Shown here: one piece after another, positions 33,591 to 42,796 of the stretch
Layout: the number at the start of each line of letters is the position of its first letter
Position numbering within the stretch: the first letter of the stretch is position 1
Source: JABCYV01 sp035512155
GTDB taxonomy: Bacteria > Acidobacteriota > Terriglobia > Terriglobales > Acidobacteriaceae
NCBI GenBank assembly: GCA_035512155.1
Contig: DATKEN010000112.1
Location: 15,316-79,315, forward strand
Length of the DNA: 64,000 nucleotides
Reading direction: 5' to 3'
Made by a program: the position numbers and the translations under genes
The notes under the pieces: model-generated
The model's database searches: none
What the model was told of the DNA's origin: nothing
The model's input: the letters and a program-made list of their open reading frames with translations, nothing else

Positions 33591-35303
33591 TTACGGCCCT
33601 GCCAGGGTAAAAACGGGGTTCTGCGGCGTGGTGGCGATCCCAGTTCCATTCTGCCCGCTGGCCGCCACTCCTGAATTGACAACAGTGAATGTTTTCGGAT
33701 CTACAGCAGTGATCGAAAATGTTCCATTGTTGGCCGCATCTGTCATCCCGGTAATCACCATTTTCATGCCGACGCGGAGGGGAGGGAGAGAGGCCGAAAC
33801 GGTGTAGTTATAGGTGGTGTTGGGACCGCTTGGCGATGCCGCCGAGACGGTAACAGTTGAGGGCTGAAAATCGCTCGCCGACGCCGGCAGTTCCAGCCCC
33901 AGGGAGTCGGCTTTCGCAGTACTGGGGAAGGTATCGATAATAGATGTGCTACCCAAATCGCAACTCGAAACATAAACTCTGGTACCGTCCGCCGAAGCTG
34001 CTGCCGAGAGCCGGAAGCGCATCGGGGGAGCAGAAAGAGGAGGAACGGTGGGGCCGCAACCGGTCGGGTTCGCCGCGTCGATATCAGTCGATCCTAGTGC
34101 AATGGTGCCCGTGATCGTATTCGCTGTCGTACTGAACACGGTCACGCCCGCGCTGATCGAAGCTTTGCCAGTTATGGGATCCGTCCCAAGTTGATAACTT
34201 GCCACGTACGCGCGGCTGCCATCAGGCAACACTGCAATCGACACCGGAAAGCATCCACCACCACAAACTGAATTCGGCGCGGTTGTCAGATCGACGGAAG
34301 CCAATGCGTTAAGAGCATCGGTAGAAGCATCCAGCACAACCACTTTCGTCGAAGCAGGGTTCGTCACATACAGGCGGGTTCGAGTTTTGTCATACAGCAT
34401 GAATCCGCAAGCCTGAGGCTGGCCGAGGCAATTTACGCTGGGGCCGGCCGGAACACTATTCAGTACTGTGTCCGTTGTCGTGTCGATTACCGAGACACTT
34501 CCACTGCCGCTATTGAGCACATAAACTCGGGCGCTGTCAGCGCGAGCAACCGCCCACGCCGGCGCGATGATATGCGCGTCAGGCAGGGTTGTAACGTTCG
34601 GAATTGTCTGTCCGGTGGTCGCTTCGTTCAGAGTCTTGTCCGCTGAATTGATGCTGACCACCCAGCCGACGCCAGAGCTATCGCTTCCTACCGCATACAC
34701 CTTCTTTCCATCGGGTGTTTCTGCCAGCGTGTTGGGACTGAAGCTGTGTATGAGACCACTGGTGTCCAGCGCGCCGACAGTAATGAAGTTCATCACTACA
34801 TTGTTGGCAGTCGAGATCGCGGCCACGGTGTTGGTTCCGGAGTTGGCGACGTAGACTGTGCCGTTTTCTGTGGTGTTTACAAAGACCGGCTGTGAGCCGG
34901 AAGGCAGACTGGTAGTCGTCACAGGACCAATGCTCGTCGGGGCAAACGAAGAAACCGTATCTTCCAGAAAGTTGGCAACGTAGAGCTGGCTGCTGTTAGG
35001 CAACAAGGCGGCGTGCACCGGACCCAGTCCGAGCGGGGCAACGCCCACATTGGTATCGCCAGAAACATCTATGCGGGTGCTGGTGCCCTGATTGAAGGTG
35101 CCATTGCCAATGGTCCCAAAGCCATTGCCGTTTATGACCAGAACAAAATGAGAGGCTGCTGGACTAGGCGGCGCGGGGACGATGGGGATCGCGACCGGTC
35201 GAAAGGTGTCGCCGCAAGCAACGCAGATTGTGATAAGAAACAGCACGACCACTGGCCGGGCCGAACGCAACAAGGTCAGCAACACCCCAACGGATGGATC
35301 CAT
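33591..35303 (-). CDS. YVTN-type beta-propeller lipoprotein
   Basis: About 570 aa from ATG 35303, chosen because a hydrophobic segment with a lipobox-like CVAC (Cys about residue 30) follows closely; an extended frame to 35375 would put charged residues before it. Repeated blades carry the YVTN-type motif (LYVANFLED, VYVANSGTNTV, VYVLNSGSGSVSVIDT, LYVTNP, AYVASYQ, VYVSSCD). The end looks like a beta-sandwich (GTFSITAVDPKTFTVVNSG). Such proteins are common cell-surface propellers; the role here is unknown. Confidence 0.8.
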   Translation of the reverse strand: MDPSVGVLLTLLRSARPVVVLFLITICVACGDTFRPVAIPIVPAPPSPAASHFVLVINGNGFGTIGNGTFNQGTSTRIDVSGDTNVGVAPLGLGPVHAALLPNSSQLYVANFLEDTVSSFAPTSIGPVTTTSLPSGSQPVFVNTTENGTVYVANSGTNTVAAISTANNVVMNFITVGALDTSGLIHSFSPNTLAETPDGKKVYAVGSDSSGVGWVVSINSADKTLNEATTGQTIPNVTTLPDAHIIAPAWAVARADSARVYVLNSGSGSVSVIDTTTDTVLNSVPAGPSVNCLGQPQACGFMLYDKTRTRLYVTNPASTKVVVLDASTDALNALASVDLTTAPNSVCGGGCFPVSIAVLPDGSRAYVASYQLGTDPITGKASISAGVTVFSTTANTITGTIALGSTDIDAANPTGCGPTVPPLSAPPMRFRLSAAASADGTRVYVSSCDLGSTSIIDTFPSTAKADSLGLELPASASDFQPSTVTVSAASPSGPNTTYNYTVSASLPPLRVGMKMVITGMTDAANNGTFSITAVDPKTFTVVNSGVAASGQNGTGIATTPQNPVFTLAGP

Positions 35304-35485
35304 GGATTCGCAGTGATCTCGAAGAGAATTTTTTATTCTAACGGTTGAACGCGATATGCGCCATAGAGCCACCACTTGCGATCTGGCGCTTGGGAATCAG
35401 CCTTTTAAGGTTAGTGTCGAAGAGGCAGCGGAAAGTTGCTTCAAGGCGTGGAAGAAAGTGCGCGGACCCATCTGAAACTCGGATA

Positions 35486-35509
35486 ACGCCGGACACCGGA
35501 GTCCGGCGT
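35486..35509. terminator. hairpin downstream of ku
   Basis: A perfect 9-bp stem (ACGCCGGAC / GTCCGGCGT) with a 6-base loop, 29 bases beyond the ku stop. The sequence after the stem is only weakly T-rich, so it may be a transcript-stabilising hairpin instead. Confidence 0.42.
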
Positions 35510-35537
35510 ATTTACCAGCAATTGGCAGCAGCTGACA

Positions 35538-36377
35538 TCAACTTCGTCCGCGGGATCTCTTGCTGGAAGCTGCCGCCGCTCGGCCTGCCATGGCCACAGG
35601 TTTCTTCTTGCCTTCCATCTCCGCAAGACTCTGCTTTAGAGCAGACATCAAATCGACCACTGGAGCGAGCTTCTTGGGCTTCTCCACTTCCGCGATCTTG
35701 CCACCTTCAAGTTTGGTCTGGATGAGATTTTTTAGGTTCTCCTGGAAGCTGTCCTGATATTTCTCCGGATCCCAGTCGGCAGCCAAGGCCTCGATCAATT
35801 GATGCGCTACTTTGACTTCCGCCTCTTTCAATTCGACATCGGGCGCACCAAAGCCTTCCACCTTTCGAACTTCTTCCGCGTAGTACATGGTGTGCAGCAT
35901 GAGCCCGCCTTCATGCGGCCGCAGGAAGACTGTGTACTCACGGTTGTGCATGGTGAGCTTGGCGATGGCCACGAACTCGCTCTCCTCGAGGGCCTTAGTC
36001 AGAAGGGCATAAGGCCGGCGACCCGCTTCCTCGGGAAGCATGTAGTAGGACGATTCAAAGAAAACTGGATCTACCTCACTGGACTTGACGAATTCCAGGA
36101 TTTCCATAGTCTTGGCGGTCTGGGGTTCGATCTTCTTGATCTCATCCGGCTCGATGACGACGTATTCATCCTTGCGATACTCATAACCCTTCACGATTTC
36201 GCTGCGTTCTACGACTTTTCCGTCCGCCAGGCAGACATACTGTTGCTTGAGGCGAGAAAGATCATCGCGATGCAGCATGTTGAAGGAAATCCCGGAACTA
36301 CGCGCGCCGGAGAAGAGTCGGACCGGCATGGAAATCAGGCCGAAGGTAAGATATCCAGACCAAACCGAAGCCGCCAT
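35538..36377 (-). CDS. ku: Ku DNA end-binding protein
   Basis: 279 aa from ATG 36377, preceded by GGGGTG. A bacterial Ku homodimer that binds double-strand ends and recruits LigD in non-homologous end joining. Core motifs: WSGYLTFGLISMPVRLF at the N-terminus, EYRKDEYVVIEPDEI and EGGLMLHTMYYAEEVR. The Lys/Arg/Ala-rich C-terminal tail (from about 255) is the usual variable extension for DNA binding. No LigD-like ligase gene is in this window. Confidence 0.95.
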   Translation of the reverse strand: MAASVWSGYLTFGLISMPVRLFSGARSSGISFNMLHRDDLSRLKQQYVCLADGKVVERSEIVKGYEYRKDEYVVIEPDEIKKIEPQTAKTMEILEFVKSSEVDPVFFESSYYMLPEEAGRRPYALLTKALEESEFVAIAKLTMHNREYTVFLRPHEGGLMLHTMYYAEEVRKVEGFGAPDVELKEAEVKVAHQLIEALAADWDPEKYQDSFQENLKNLIQTKLEGGKIAEVEKPKKLAPVVDLMSALKQSLAEMEGKKKPVAMAGRAAAASSKRSRGRS

Positions 36378-36586
36378 GTTCACCCCGTTGTTGGAATGGC
36401 GCGAACCATGCGCCAGGGTAGTGAGTTTAGACTACAACCGGGCATTTGATGCACCCAGATTGCGCTGGTAATCAAAACTCAAAGCGCGATATGTAGTGTG
36501 TTCCAGTATCGGGTACTCGGAATGGTAGTGCATGGCTAGACACAAAGCAGATTGGGCTGCGGACTTCTACGGCACTCTAACTCACG

Positions 36587-37348
36587 ATGCAATTCGCCAT
36601 ACCTGATTCCGGCGCCATCATGAATGCCTGGCCGGCTGGGATCGAATCCGCGGGCGGTCCTCTCTGGATCGCGATAATAGTGACGATTGGATTTGCCGCC
36701 CTGGCGCGCCTGGTGCGAGGTGTCAGCACATCGGGAGCAGTGGCGGGAGCTATCGTTTGTTTTCTGTTGTACACAAGCGCTGGTCCCGGCGCCTTCGCAA
36801 CTTTAGTCTGCGTCTTTATGCTGGCCTGGATCACGACTCGTCTGGGGTATCAACAAAAGTTAAGGCTTGGAACGGCCGAAAGGCGTGAGGGAAGGACTGC
36901 GTCCCAGGTTTTGGCGAATCTGGGAGTTGCCACCGCCTGTGCGGCGCTCTATGCACGCCACCGTAACGGCGTTTTCCTGCTCGCAATCGCCGCAGCTCTC
37001 GCAGAAGCGGCTGCTGACACAGTTTCAAGCGAATTGGGCCAGGCCAACAGTCGGCAAGCGCGACTGATCACCACTTGGGAAGTGGTGCCAGCGGGTACTG
37101 ACGGCGGTATAACGCTGGCGGGGACTTTGGCGGGAATCGCCGCGGCGGTTCTGGTGAGCTCAGTCGGCGCTCTTACGGCTCTAATATCGTGGAGATGGGT
37201 GGGAATTTCCGTAGCGGCGGCGGTCATCGGTATGATCGCGGACAGTTTCATTGGCGCGTGGTTGGAGCGTCGCCACTGGCTCAACAATGACGCAGTAAAC
37301 CTCGTAGGCACGCTGATCGCAGCCGTGATCGCGTCTCGTCTAGCTTGA
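36587..37348 (+). CDS. DUF92 membrane protein
   Basis: 253 aa with about six hydrophobic helices. The DUF92/TMEM19 family pattern is visible in the middle: RTASQVLANLG, then a helix with AEAAADTVSSELGQ. Plant relatives (VTE6) are phytyl-phosphate kinases, so a CTP- or NTP-dependent prenyl/phytyl-phosphate kinase is possible but not shown. The start is uncertain (ATG 36587 or 36620). Confidence 0.75.
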   Translation: MQFAIPDSGAIMNAWPAGIESAGGPLWIAIIVTIGFAALARLVRGVSTSGAVAGAIVCFLLYTSAGPGAFATLVCVFMLAWITTRLGYQQKLRLGTAERREGRTASQVLANLGVATACAALYARHRNGVFLLAIAAALAEAAADTVSSELGQANSRQARLITTWEVVPAGTDGGITLAGTLAGIAAAVLVSSVGALTALISWRWVGISVAAAVIGMIADSFIGAWLERRHWLNNDAVNLVGTLIAAVIASRLA

Positions 37349-37514
37349 CCCTTGGCGCTGAACCATTAGATTCCAGGTCATGTCCACAGGTTCCTTGAAG
37401 GCTGCGTATCCAAATCGGAGAATGGAACCGCACCACTACTCGAGGAGTTGGCATCTAATTCTGGACGAGCCTAGTGGACGAACCCATAAGACCAGAAAAG
37501 ACGACTTAGGCGTA

Positions 37515-38303
37515 ATGAAGATTCGTACCTTTGTACTCGGATATGTGCTCGCGCTGGCGCTGCTTGTATTTGCCCAACACCATTCGCAAGCCGCGCTAGG
37601 TGGGGGTTTCCGCGCCGTCGTTGACCTGACCCATACGATCAACGAACGTGTTCCTACCTTCGAACCAGCGGAGAAGGACGCCTACCAAGCGAAAACGATC
37701 GCGACTATCGAGAAGGACCACTACTTCGCGCGCAAAATTTCGCTGCCCGAACATTTCGGGACGCACATCGATGCTCCGGCCCACTTCTCCCGCGGCCTGT
37801 GGACAGTGGATCAGATTCCACCGGAGCGGCTGATTGCGCAAATGGTCGTACTCGATGTCAGAGCGAACGCAAAGAACAATCCTGATTATCAGATTTCAGT
37901 CGACGACGTTGCCCGGTGGGAGCAGGCTAACGGCCAGATTCCCTTGGGAGCAATGATAATGGCGCGCACTGGCTGGGATTCGCGGTGGGATTCGCCCAAT
38001 AGCTATCGCAATGCCGACGCCAAAGGCATCATGCACTTTCCAGGGTATTCAAGGGATGCCGCCCAGTTCCTGGTGGAAGGCCGCAATGTGGTTGGTTTGG
38101 GCATCGATACCTTGAGCGTAGATTACGGTCCTTCGCAGGATTTCGAAGTCCATCACTACACCCTGGCGCACAGTTTGTATCATCTGGAAAACGTGGCTAA
38201 CCTTGGCCGGGTGCCCGCGACCGGCGCCACTGTCGTGGTCGCTCCTGCGAAGCTGGAAGGCGGCTCCGGAGGCCCGGTCCGGATTCTCGCTCTTGTGAAG
38301 TAG
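37515..38303 (+). CDS. secreted cyclase-family metal hydrolase
   Basis: 262 aa from ATG 37515, chosen because it starts a signal peptide (MKIRTFVLGYVLALALLVF, Ala-rich cleavage near residue 27); an upstream frame to 37380 lacks one. The cyclase/kynurenine formamidase motif HFGTHIDAPAHF is intact (about residues 76-87). The family hydrolyses amides or lactones with a divalent metal. Most members are cytoplasmic, so export is notable. The substrate is unknown. Confidence 0.82.
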   Translation: MKIRTFVLGYVLALALLVFAQHHSQAALGGGFRAVVDLTHTINERVPTFEPAEKDAYQAKTIATIEKDHYFARKISLPEHFGTHIDAPAHFSRGLWTVDQIPPERLIAQMVVLDVRANAKNNPDYQISVDDVARWEQANGQIPLGAMIMARTGWDSRWDSPNSYRNADAKGIMHFPGYSRDAAQFLVEGRNVVGLGIDTLSVDYGPSQDFEVHHYTLAHSLYHLENVANLGRVPATGATVVVAPAKLEGGSGGPVRILALVK

Positions 38304-38424
38304 TCTCAAGCGTCACTCGAACCTCTCGCCCATCCTTTGCGATTAGCGTTTTCTCTCGCTTTGATTACGACTTTTCATGGCAGGTTGCGGTTCGTTCCTA
38401 TGCTGTAATTAGAGCGGAGGCAAA

Positions 38425-38949
38425 ATGAGCGATCCACGATACCCGATCGGTAAATTCACGTTTAACGGTTCTTTAAACGAAGCCCAGCGGGAAAAGTTCA
38501 TCGACGATATTGAGCAGACACCGGCTTCGCTGCGCACCGCCGTAAAAAACCTGTCGCCAGAGCAGATTGAGACGCCCTATCGTGATGGGGGTTGGACCGT
38601 GCGTCAGGTCGTGCATCATGTTCCGGAAAGTCACATGAACGCGTATATCCGCTTCAAGCTGGCGCTTACGGAAGACGAACCGACCATCAAACCTTACATG
38701 GAAGACCGATGGGCGGAGCTTTCCGACGTTCGTTCCACGCCACCAGAGATTTCGTTGGCGCTTCTGGATTCGCTGCATGACCGTTGGGTCCGCTTATTGC
38801 GTACGCTGCGCCCGGAAGACTGGAAACGAACTTTCCGGCATCCGGAATTAGGGGTGGTATCGCTGGAGAAAAATTTGGCGATCTACGCCTGGCACGGACG
38901 GCACCACACAGCGCATATCACGGAGTTGAGGAAGAAGATGGGCTGGTGA
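38425..38949 (+). CDS. DinB/YfiT-type metal-dependent thiol transferase
   Basis: 174 aa, four-helix DinB fold of the YfiT/BstA group (bacillithiol S-transferase-like). Metal-binding histidines: VVHHVPESH (about residue 65) and the pair in WHGRHHTAHI (about 155). GGAGG precedes ATG 38425. Whether this organism makes bacillithiol cannot be told from this window. Confidence 0.8.
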   Translation: MSDPRYPIGKFTFNGSLNEAQREKFIDDIEQTPASLRTAVKNLSPEQIETPYRDGGWTVRQVVHHVPESHMNAYIRFKLALTEDEPTIKPYMEDRWAELSDVRSTPPEISLALLDSLHDRWVRLLRTLRPEDWKRTFRHPELGVVSLEKNLAIYAWHGRHHTAHITELRKKMGW

Positions 38950-38989
38950 TTGTTGCTGCTTTCTCGTTCCTATCAATTGCGCGAAGCGC

Positions 38990-39016
38990 GACAGCTGCGG
39001 AGTCGAAGGATGACAG
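38990..39016. repeat. dispersed repeat (family 1) copy near the DUF218 gene
   Basis: GCGGAGTCGAAGGATGACAG (38997-39016) is the reverse complement of the CTGTCATCCTTCGACTCCGC core seen at 5685-5699 and elsewhere. It overlaps no gene and ends 11 bases before the minus-strand DUF218 stop. Confidence 0.6.
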
Positions 39017-39026
39017 AGGCGGAAGG

Positions 39027-39647
39027 CTATGCCGGGACGTGCATTCGCCACGCCACATAGCCTAATGCCTCCCGAAGCACGGCCCAAGCCCGCTGCCACT
39101 CAGCCCGCGGACGTGAGTCAGGACGCGGAGCAACGAAAACCTGCACTCCTTCGTGTTCCAGCAACTTGCGGATGCGGAACACGTGATACTCGTCGCTGAC
39201 GGCGACGCAACTGTGCATGTGGTTGGTTCGCATGATTACTGCAACCCTTTGCGCCGATTGGGCGGTATCGGAGCCTTGGGTCTCGGCAATAAGGCTGGCC
39301 TCGGGGATTCCACGATGCATCAGATATTCGTGACCCACGCCACCTTCGCTGAAACTAGGATCGGCCGCAGCGCCGCCTGTGGTTATGACGACGGGGGCAA
39401 TGCCTCGGTGGAAGAGTTCAAAGGCATGGTCCAGGCGGGCCCGGTAGACAGGGGAAGGCCGTCCCGAATACTCCGCGGCGCCGAAGACGACGATGGCATC
39501 CGCATGATGGAGTTCCTGCAGCGAGGCTTGATGAACAACCTGGACACAGATTGCGCCGACCCAGGCCACTGAAGCCGCTGCAACCAGAGCCAGCAGCCAC
39601 AACCACCAGTGGCTCCGCCGACGCCGGTTGGCCGCTGCGTCATTCAT
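39027..39647 (-). CDS. DUF218 / SanA-YdcF-like membrane-anchored protein
   Basis: 206 aa. A basic N-terminus (ANRRRRSHWW) and one membrane helix (about 13-32) anchor a DUF218 domain (about 45-200): ADAIVVFGAAEYSGRPS, VVITTGGAAAD and VSDEYHVFR. SanA/YdcF relatives act in envelope barrier function or bind SAM; the reaction is unsettled. It overlaps the TsaC-type gene by ATGA, so the two are co-transcribed. Confidence 0.85.
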   Translation of the reverse strand: MNDAAANRRRRSHWWLWLLALVAAASVAWVGAICVQVVHQASLQELHHADAIVVFGAAEYSGRPSPVYRARLDHAFELFHRGIAPVVITTGGAAADPSFSEGGVGHEYLMHRGIPEASLIAETQGSDTAQSAQRVAVIMRTNHMHSCVAVSDEYHVFRIRKLLEHEGVQVFVAPRPDSRPRAEWQRAWAVLREALGYVAWRMHVPA

Positions 39648-40291
39648 CCTTGAGCGAAGAACTCGGAAATCTCCTGAGACGAGATTGCGCCCTCCCGCAG
39701 AATACGCCAGCGTGCGTCTTCATCGGTGAGATCGACGATAGTCGACGGCACTTCGCGCGGGGACGTACCGCCATCCACGATGATCGAGATGCGGTCCTTG
39801 AGCTGGTCGCGCACTGCCAACGCGGTGGTGCACTCCGCTTCCCCGCTCAGATTAGCGGAGGTCGCAGTGATGGGAATCTGCGCGGCCTGCACCACGGCCA
39901 GCGGTATCCTGGAGTTGGGAATACGCAACGCGACGTTGCCGGTATTGGCTGTAACTTTCAGGGGCAGTCTCGAGGAAGCCTTCACAATGATGGTCAGTGG
40001 GCCAGGCCAGAATTTGCGAGCGAGGGCTTCAAATTCTTCTGGCAAAGGCCGCGCCATTTCTTCCGCCTGCTCCACACTCTCAATGAGCAGCGAAAGCGGC
40101 TTGTGGCGGGAACGGGACTTAATCTCATACACGCGATCGACGGCGCGCAAATTAAAAGGATCGGCGGCCAAGCCATAAAAGGTGTCGGTCGGCATGCCCA
40201 GCACTTCGCCGGCGCGAATCTGGTCAGCCGCATAGCGGATGAGTGACGCTTCGGGTTTATCGTTACTGATCTTGAGAATTTCAGCGCGCAC
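39644..40291 (-). CDS. L-threonylcarbamoyladenylate synthase (TsaC/YwlC family)
   Basis: 215 aa. It makes threonylcarbamoyl-AMP from Thr, bicarbonate and ATP for the t6A37 modification of tRNAs. Motifs: PTDTFYGLAADP (about 35-46), KSRSRHKPL, GPLTIIVKA, NVALRIPNS and ITATSANLSGE. It is the short TsaC/YwlC form, without the extra Sua5 C-terminal domain. First gene of a two-gene unit with DUF218. Confidence 0.93.
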   Translation of the reverse strand: MRAEILKISNDKPEASLIRYAADQIRAGEVLGMPTDTFYGLAADPFNLRAVDRVYEIKSRSRHKPLSLLIESVEQAEEMARPLPEEFEALARKFWPGPLTIIVKASSRLPLKVTANTGNVALRIPNSRIPLAVVQAAQIPITATSANLSGEAECTTALAVRDQLKDRISIIVDGGTSPREVPSTIVDLTDEDARWRILREGAISSQEISEFFAQG

Positions 40292-40399
40292 TACACATCC
40301 CTTCCCCGAGCGTGTCCTGAAATCGCGAAAGCTAACATAACATGAGGAAGCGCTGCAAGCCGAGAGGAACGCGTATCATCTCACCGAGCCGGCATTTCC

Positions 40400-41278
40400 G
40401 TGAAAAACACCCCCACCCCTAACGATCAGGCGGTTCAAAGCCGATTGCGCCGCATCGATGGCCGGCACAATGCGCTGGTGAAGGAACTCCGGCAGGCTTT
40501 CGCCCGTGGCGAGTTGACCGAAGACGGCTATTGCGCAGTCGAGGGCTTGCACATTCTGGAAGAAGCCATCCGTAGCGGGCTGAAGTTTCGCGCGGTGTTT
40601 TTCAGTAGCTCTGCAGCCGCGAAGGCCGAGAGACTGCTGCCACAGCTCGGCGCTCACGTAGAAACTGTAATCCTGCCCGACCGGCTGTTCGCCAGTGCCG
40701 TTCCGAGTGAGGCCCCCCAAGGCGTCGCGGCTTTGGTGCGTTGGAAAGAAGTCTCGCTGGACGTTGTCCTGGCCAAAGCTCAGGCGGAACCGCTGCTGGC
40801 GATTGCCGGGGTTCAGGATCCGGGGAATTTAGGGACGATTCTGCGCTCGGCAGAAGCTTTCGGGGCAGCGGGCGCGCTTCTAGGGGAAGGCACGGTCAGC
40901 CCATTTAATCCTAAAGTGGTACGTGCTTCGGCTGGATCAGTCTTCCGTCTTCCTACGGTACGGGCCAAACTTGCGGCTGCAATTGCCAGCATGAGGAAAC
41001 AAGGGCTGCGTTTGATTGCGACCTCTTCACACAAAGGCACACCCTTGCCTGAGGCTAACCTTGGTGGTTCGCTGGTCGTATTCATCGGAAGTGAAGGCGC
41101 AGGGTTGCCACGAGACTTGATCTCCGAGATGGATGAAGTAGTGGCGATCCCGCACTCTCCAAAAGTGGAATCGCTGAATGCCGGCGTGGCGGCTAGCATC
41201 GTGCTGTATGAGATATCCCGGCAAAAAGCAATGACCACAAAGGGCACGAAGGTACGCGAAGGAAGCCAACAAAATTGA
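40400..41278 (+). CDS. TrmH/SpoU-family RNA 2'-O-methyltransferase
   Basis: 292 aa from GTG 40400. An N-terminal substrate-binding domain (about 15-110) is followed by a SPOUT domain with the SAM knot: PGNLGTILRSAEAFG (motif 1), FIGSEGAGLP (motif 2) and IPHSPKVESLNAGVAASIVLYE (motif 3). It resembles the 23S rRNA-modifying RlmB/TsnR group; the target nucleotide cannot be assigned. The last 15 or so residues (from about QKAMTTKGTK) are encoded by a dispersed repeat. Confidence 0.88.
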   Translation: MKNTPTPNDQAVQSRLRRIDGRHNALVKELRQAFARGELTEDGYCAVEGLHILEEAIRSGLKFRAVFFSSSAAAKAERLLPQLGAHVETVILPDRLFASAVPSEAPQGVAALVRWKEVSLDVVLAKAQAEPLLAIAGVQDPGNLGTILRSAEAFGAAGALLGEGTVSPFNPKVVRASAGSVFRLPTVRAKLAAAIASMRKQGLRLIATSSHKGTPLPEANLGGSLVVFIGSEGAGLPRDLISEMDEVVAIPHSPKVESLNAGVAASIVLYEISRQKAMTTKGTKVREGSQQN

Positions 41279-41327
41279 AGGCGAGCGCGCTACGGTTTCC
41301 TTCGTGAAACCTTGCGCACTTCGTGGT
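41234..41327. repeat. dispersed inverted repeat (family 2) at the TrmH-like gene end
   Basis: ACCACAAAGGGCACGAAGG at one end pairs imperfectly with TTCGTG..CACTTCGTGGT at the other. It shares AAGGGCACGAAGG with the copy at 7587-7657. The methyltransferase stop codon (41276-41278) lies inside it. Confidence 0.68.
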
Positions 41328-41359
41328 GAGCTCTTTCACGGGAGCTCGTACGCCCCATA

Positions 41360-42742
41360 ATGAGCTTGTTTCAGAACATGCCGAGCCGTGACGATCCAGC
41401 CGATCGTACTCGTCCGCTCGCCGACCGCATGCGCCCACGCACGCTCGATGAATTCGTCGGGCAGGAACATCTGATCGGCCCTGGAAAGCCACTGCGTACG
41501 CAGATCGAGCGTGATGATACGGGTTCGCTGATTTTTTGGGGACCACCGGGCACGGGCAAGACCACGCTGGCCCAGATCATTGCGCGCATGACGAAGGCGG
41601 AGTTTATCGAGTTCTCTGCCGTACTGGTTGGAATCAAGGAAATCAAGCAAGTGATGGCCGATGCAGAGCGTGCGAAACAATATGGCACGCGCACCATTGT
41701 TTTCATCGACGAAATCCATCGCTTCAACAAGGCGCAGCAGGATGCCTTTCTCCCCCACGTAGAAAAGGGCAACATCCGGCTGATCGGCGCCACTACCGAG
41801 AATCCTTCGTTTGAAATCATCTCAGCGCTGCTTTCGCGTAGCCGCGTCTACGTCCTTAAGCCGCTAACTGAGGATCAAATCGTCCTGCTGCTCAAGCGCG
41901 CGCTCGCCGATGAAGAACGTGGTCTAGGAGCCATGAAGTTGCGTGCCTCAGAGGAAGTCCTCCGGAAGATTGCGTCCTACTCGAGCGGTGATGCCCGCAG
42001 CGCCTACAACGTACTGGAAGTCGCCGCCACCCTAGCCAGAGGACGTGCAGGCAAGGAAGTGGGCGCGGAAATTACCGATGAACTTATCCAGGATGCTTTG
42101 CAGAGGCGCGTCCTGCTATACGACAAGGCTGGCGAGGAGCATTACAACCTCATCTCGGCGCTGCACAAATCGGTCCGCAACAGTGATCCCGACGCTGCGC
42201 TCTACTGGCTGGGCCGCATGCTTGAAGCAGGTGAAGATCCCCTCTACATTGCACGGCGGGTGGTGCGAATGGCGGTGGAGGACATTGGACTAGCTGATCC
42301 GGGCGCGCTCTCGCTCTGCATGGCAGCACGCGACGCGGTGGACTTCATCGGCATGCCCGAGGGGAATCTCGCGCTAGCACAAGCAGCCGTCTATCTTGCG
42401 TTGGCGCCCAAATCGAACGCCCTGTATACCGCATACTCCGCGGTGCAACAGGATGTGGAACAAACCGCGGCTGAGCCAGTTCCATTGCATTTGCGCAATG
42501 CGCCTACGGGATTGATGAAAGGCCTGGGTTACGGTCAGGGATACCAGTACGCCCACGACGTCGAAGGCAAGATCGCTGACATGCAGTGTTTGCCCGACAA
42601 TCTTCGTGACCGTGTCTATTATCGCCCCACCGACGAAGGTGTAGAGAAGCGGATGCGGGAGCGGCTAGTGGACATCAGACGTAGGCGATCCCAGGCTGAG
42701 AAGGGCGCTGCAGGGAGCCCGAAAACAGAATCTCAGGCGTAG
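41360..42742 (+). CDS. rarA: replication-associated recombination protein RarA (MgsA)
   Basis: 460 aa. An AAA+ clamp-loader-like ATPase that acts at stalled replication forks. Walker A WGPPGTGKTT (about 59-68), Walker B FIDEIHRFNKAQQDAFLPHVE, sensor-1 GATTENPSFE, an Arg finger region (ALLSRSRVYVL), and the RarA C-terminal tetramerisation domain (from about 265, YNLISALHKSVRNSDPDAALYWL). Full length for the family. The Walker B reading shows it is not RuvB or DnaX. Confidence 0.95.
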   Translation: MSLFQNMPSRDDPADRTRPLADRMRPRTLDEFVGQEHLIGPGKPLRTQIERDDTGSLIFWGPPGTGKTTLAQIIARMTKAEFIEFSAVLVGIKEIKQVMADAERAKQYGTRTIVFIDEIHRFNKAQQDAFLPHVEKGNIRLIGATTENPSFEIISALLSRSRVYVLKPLTEDQIVLLLKRALADEERGLGAMKLRASEEVLRKIASYSSGDARSAYNVLEVAATLARGRAGKEVGAEITDELIQDALQRRVLLYDKAGEEHYNLISALHKSVRNSDPDAALYWLGRMLEAGEDPLYIARRVVRMAVEDIGLADPGALSLCMAARDAVDFIGMPEGNLALAQAAVYLALAPKSNALYTAYSAVQQDVEQTAAEPVPLHLRNAPTGLMKGLGYGQGYQYAHDVEGKIADMQCLPDNLRDRVYYRPTDEGVEKRMRERLVDIRRRRSQAEKGAAGSPKTESQA

Positions 42743-42796
42743 GGCTACGCATCCAATGAGATGCCTACCGTTTGTATCTCCAAGGAGGGCTTGCCC

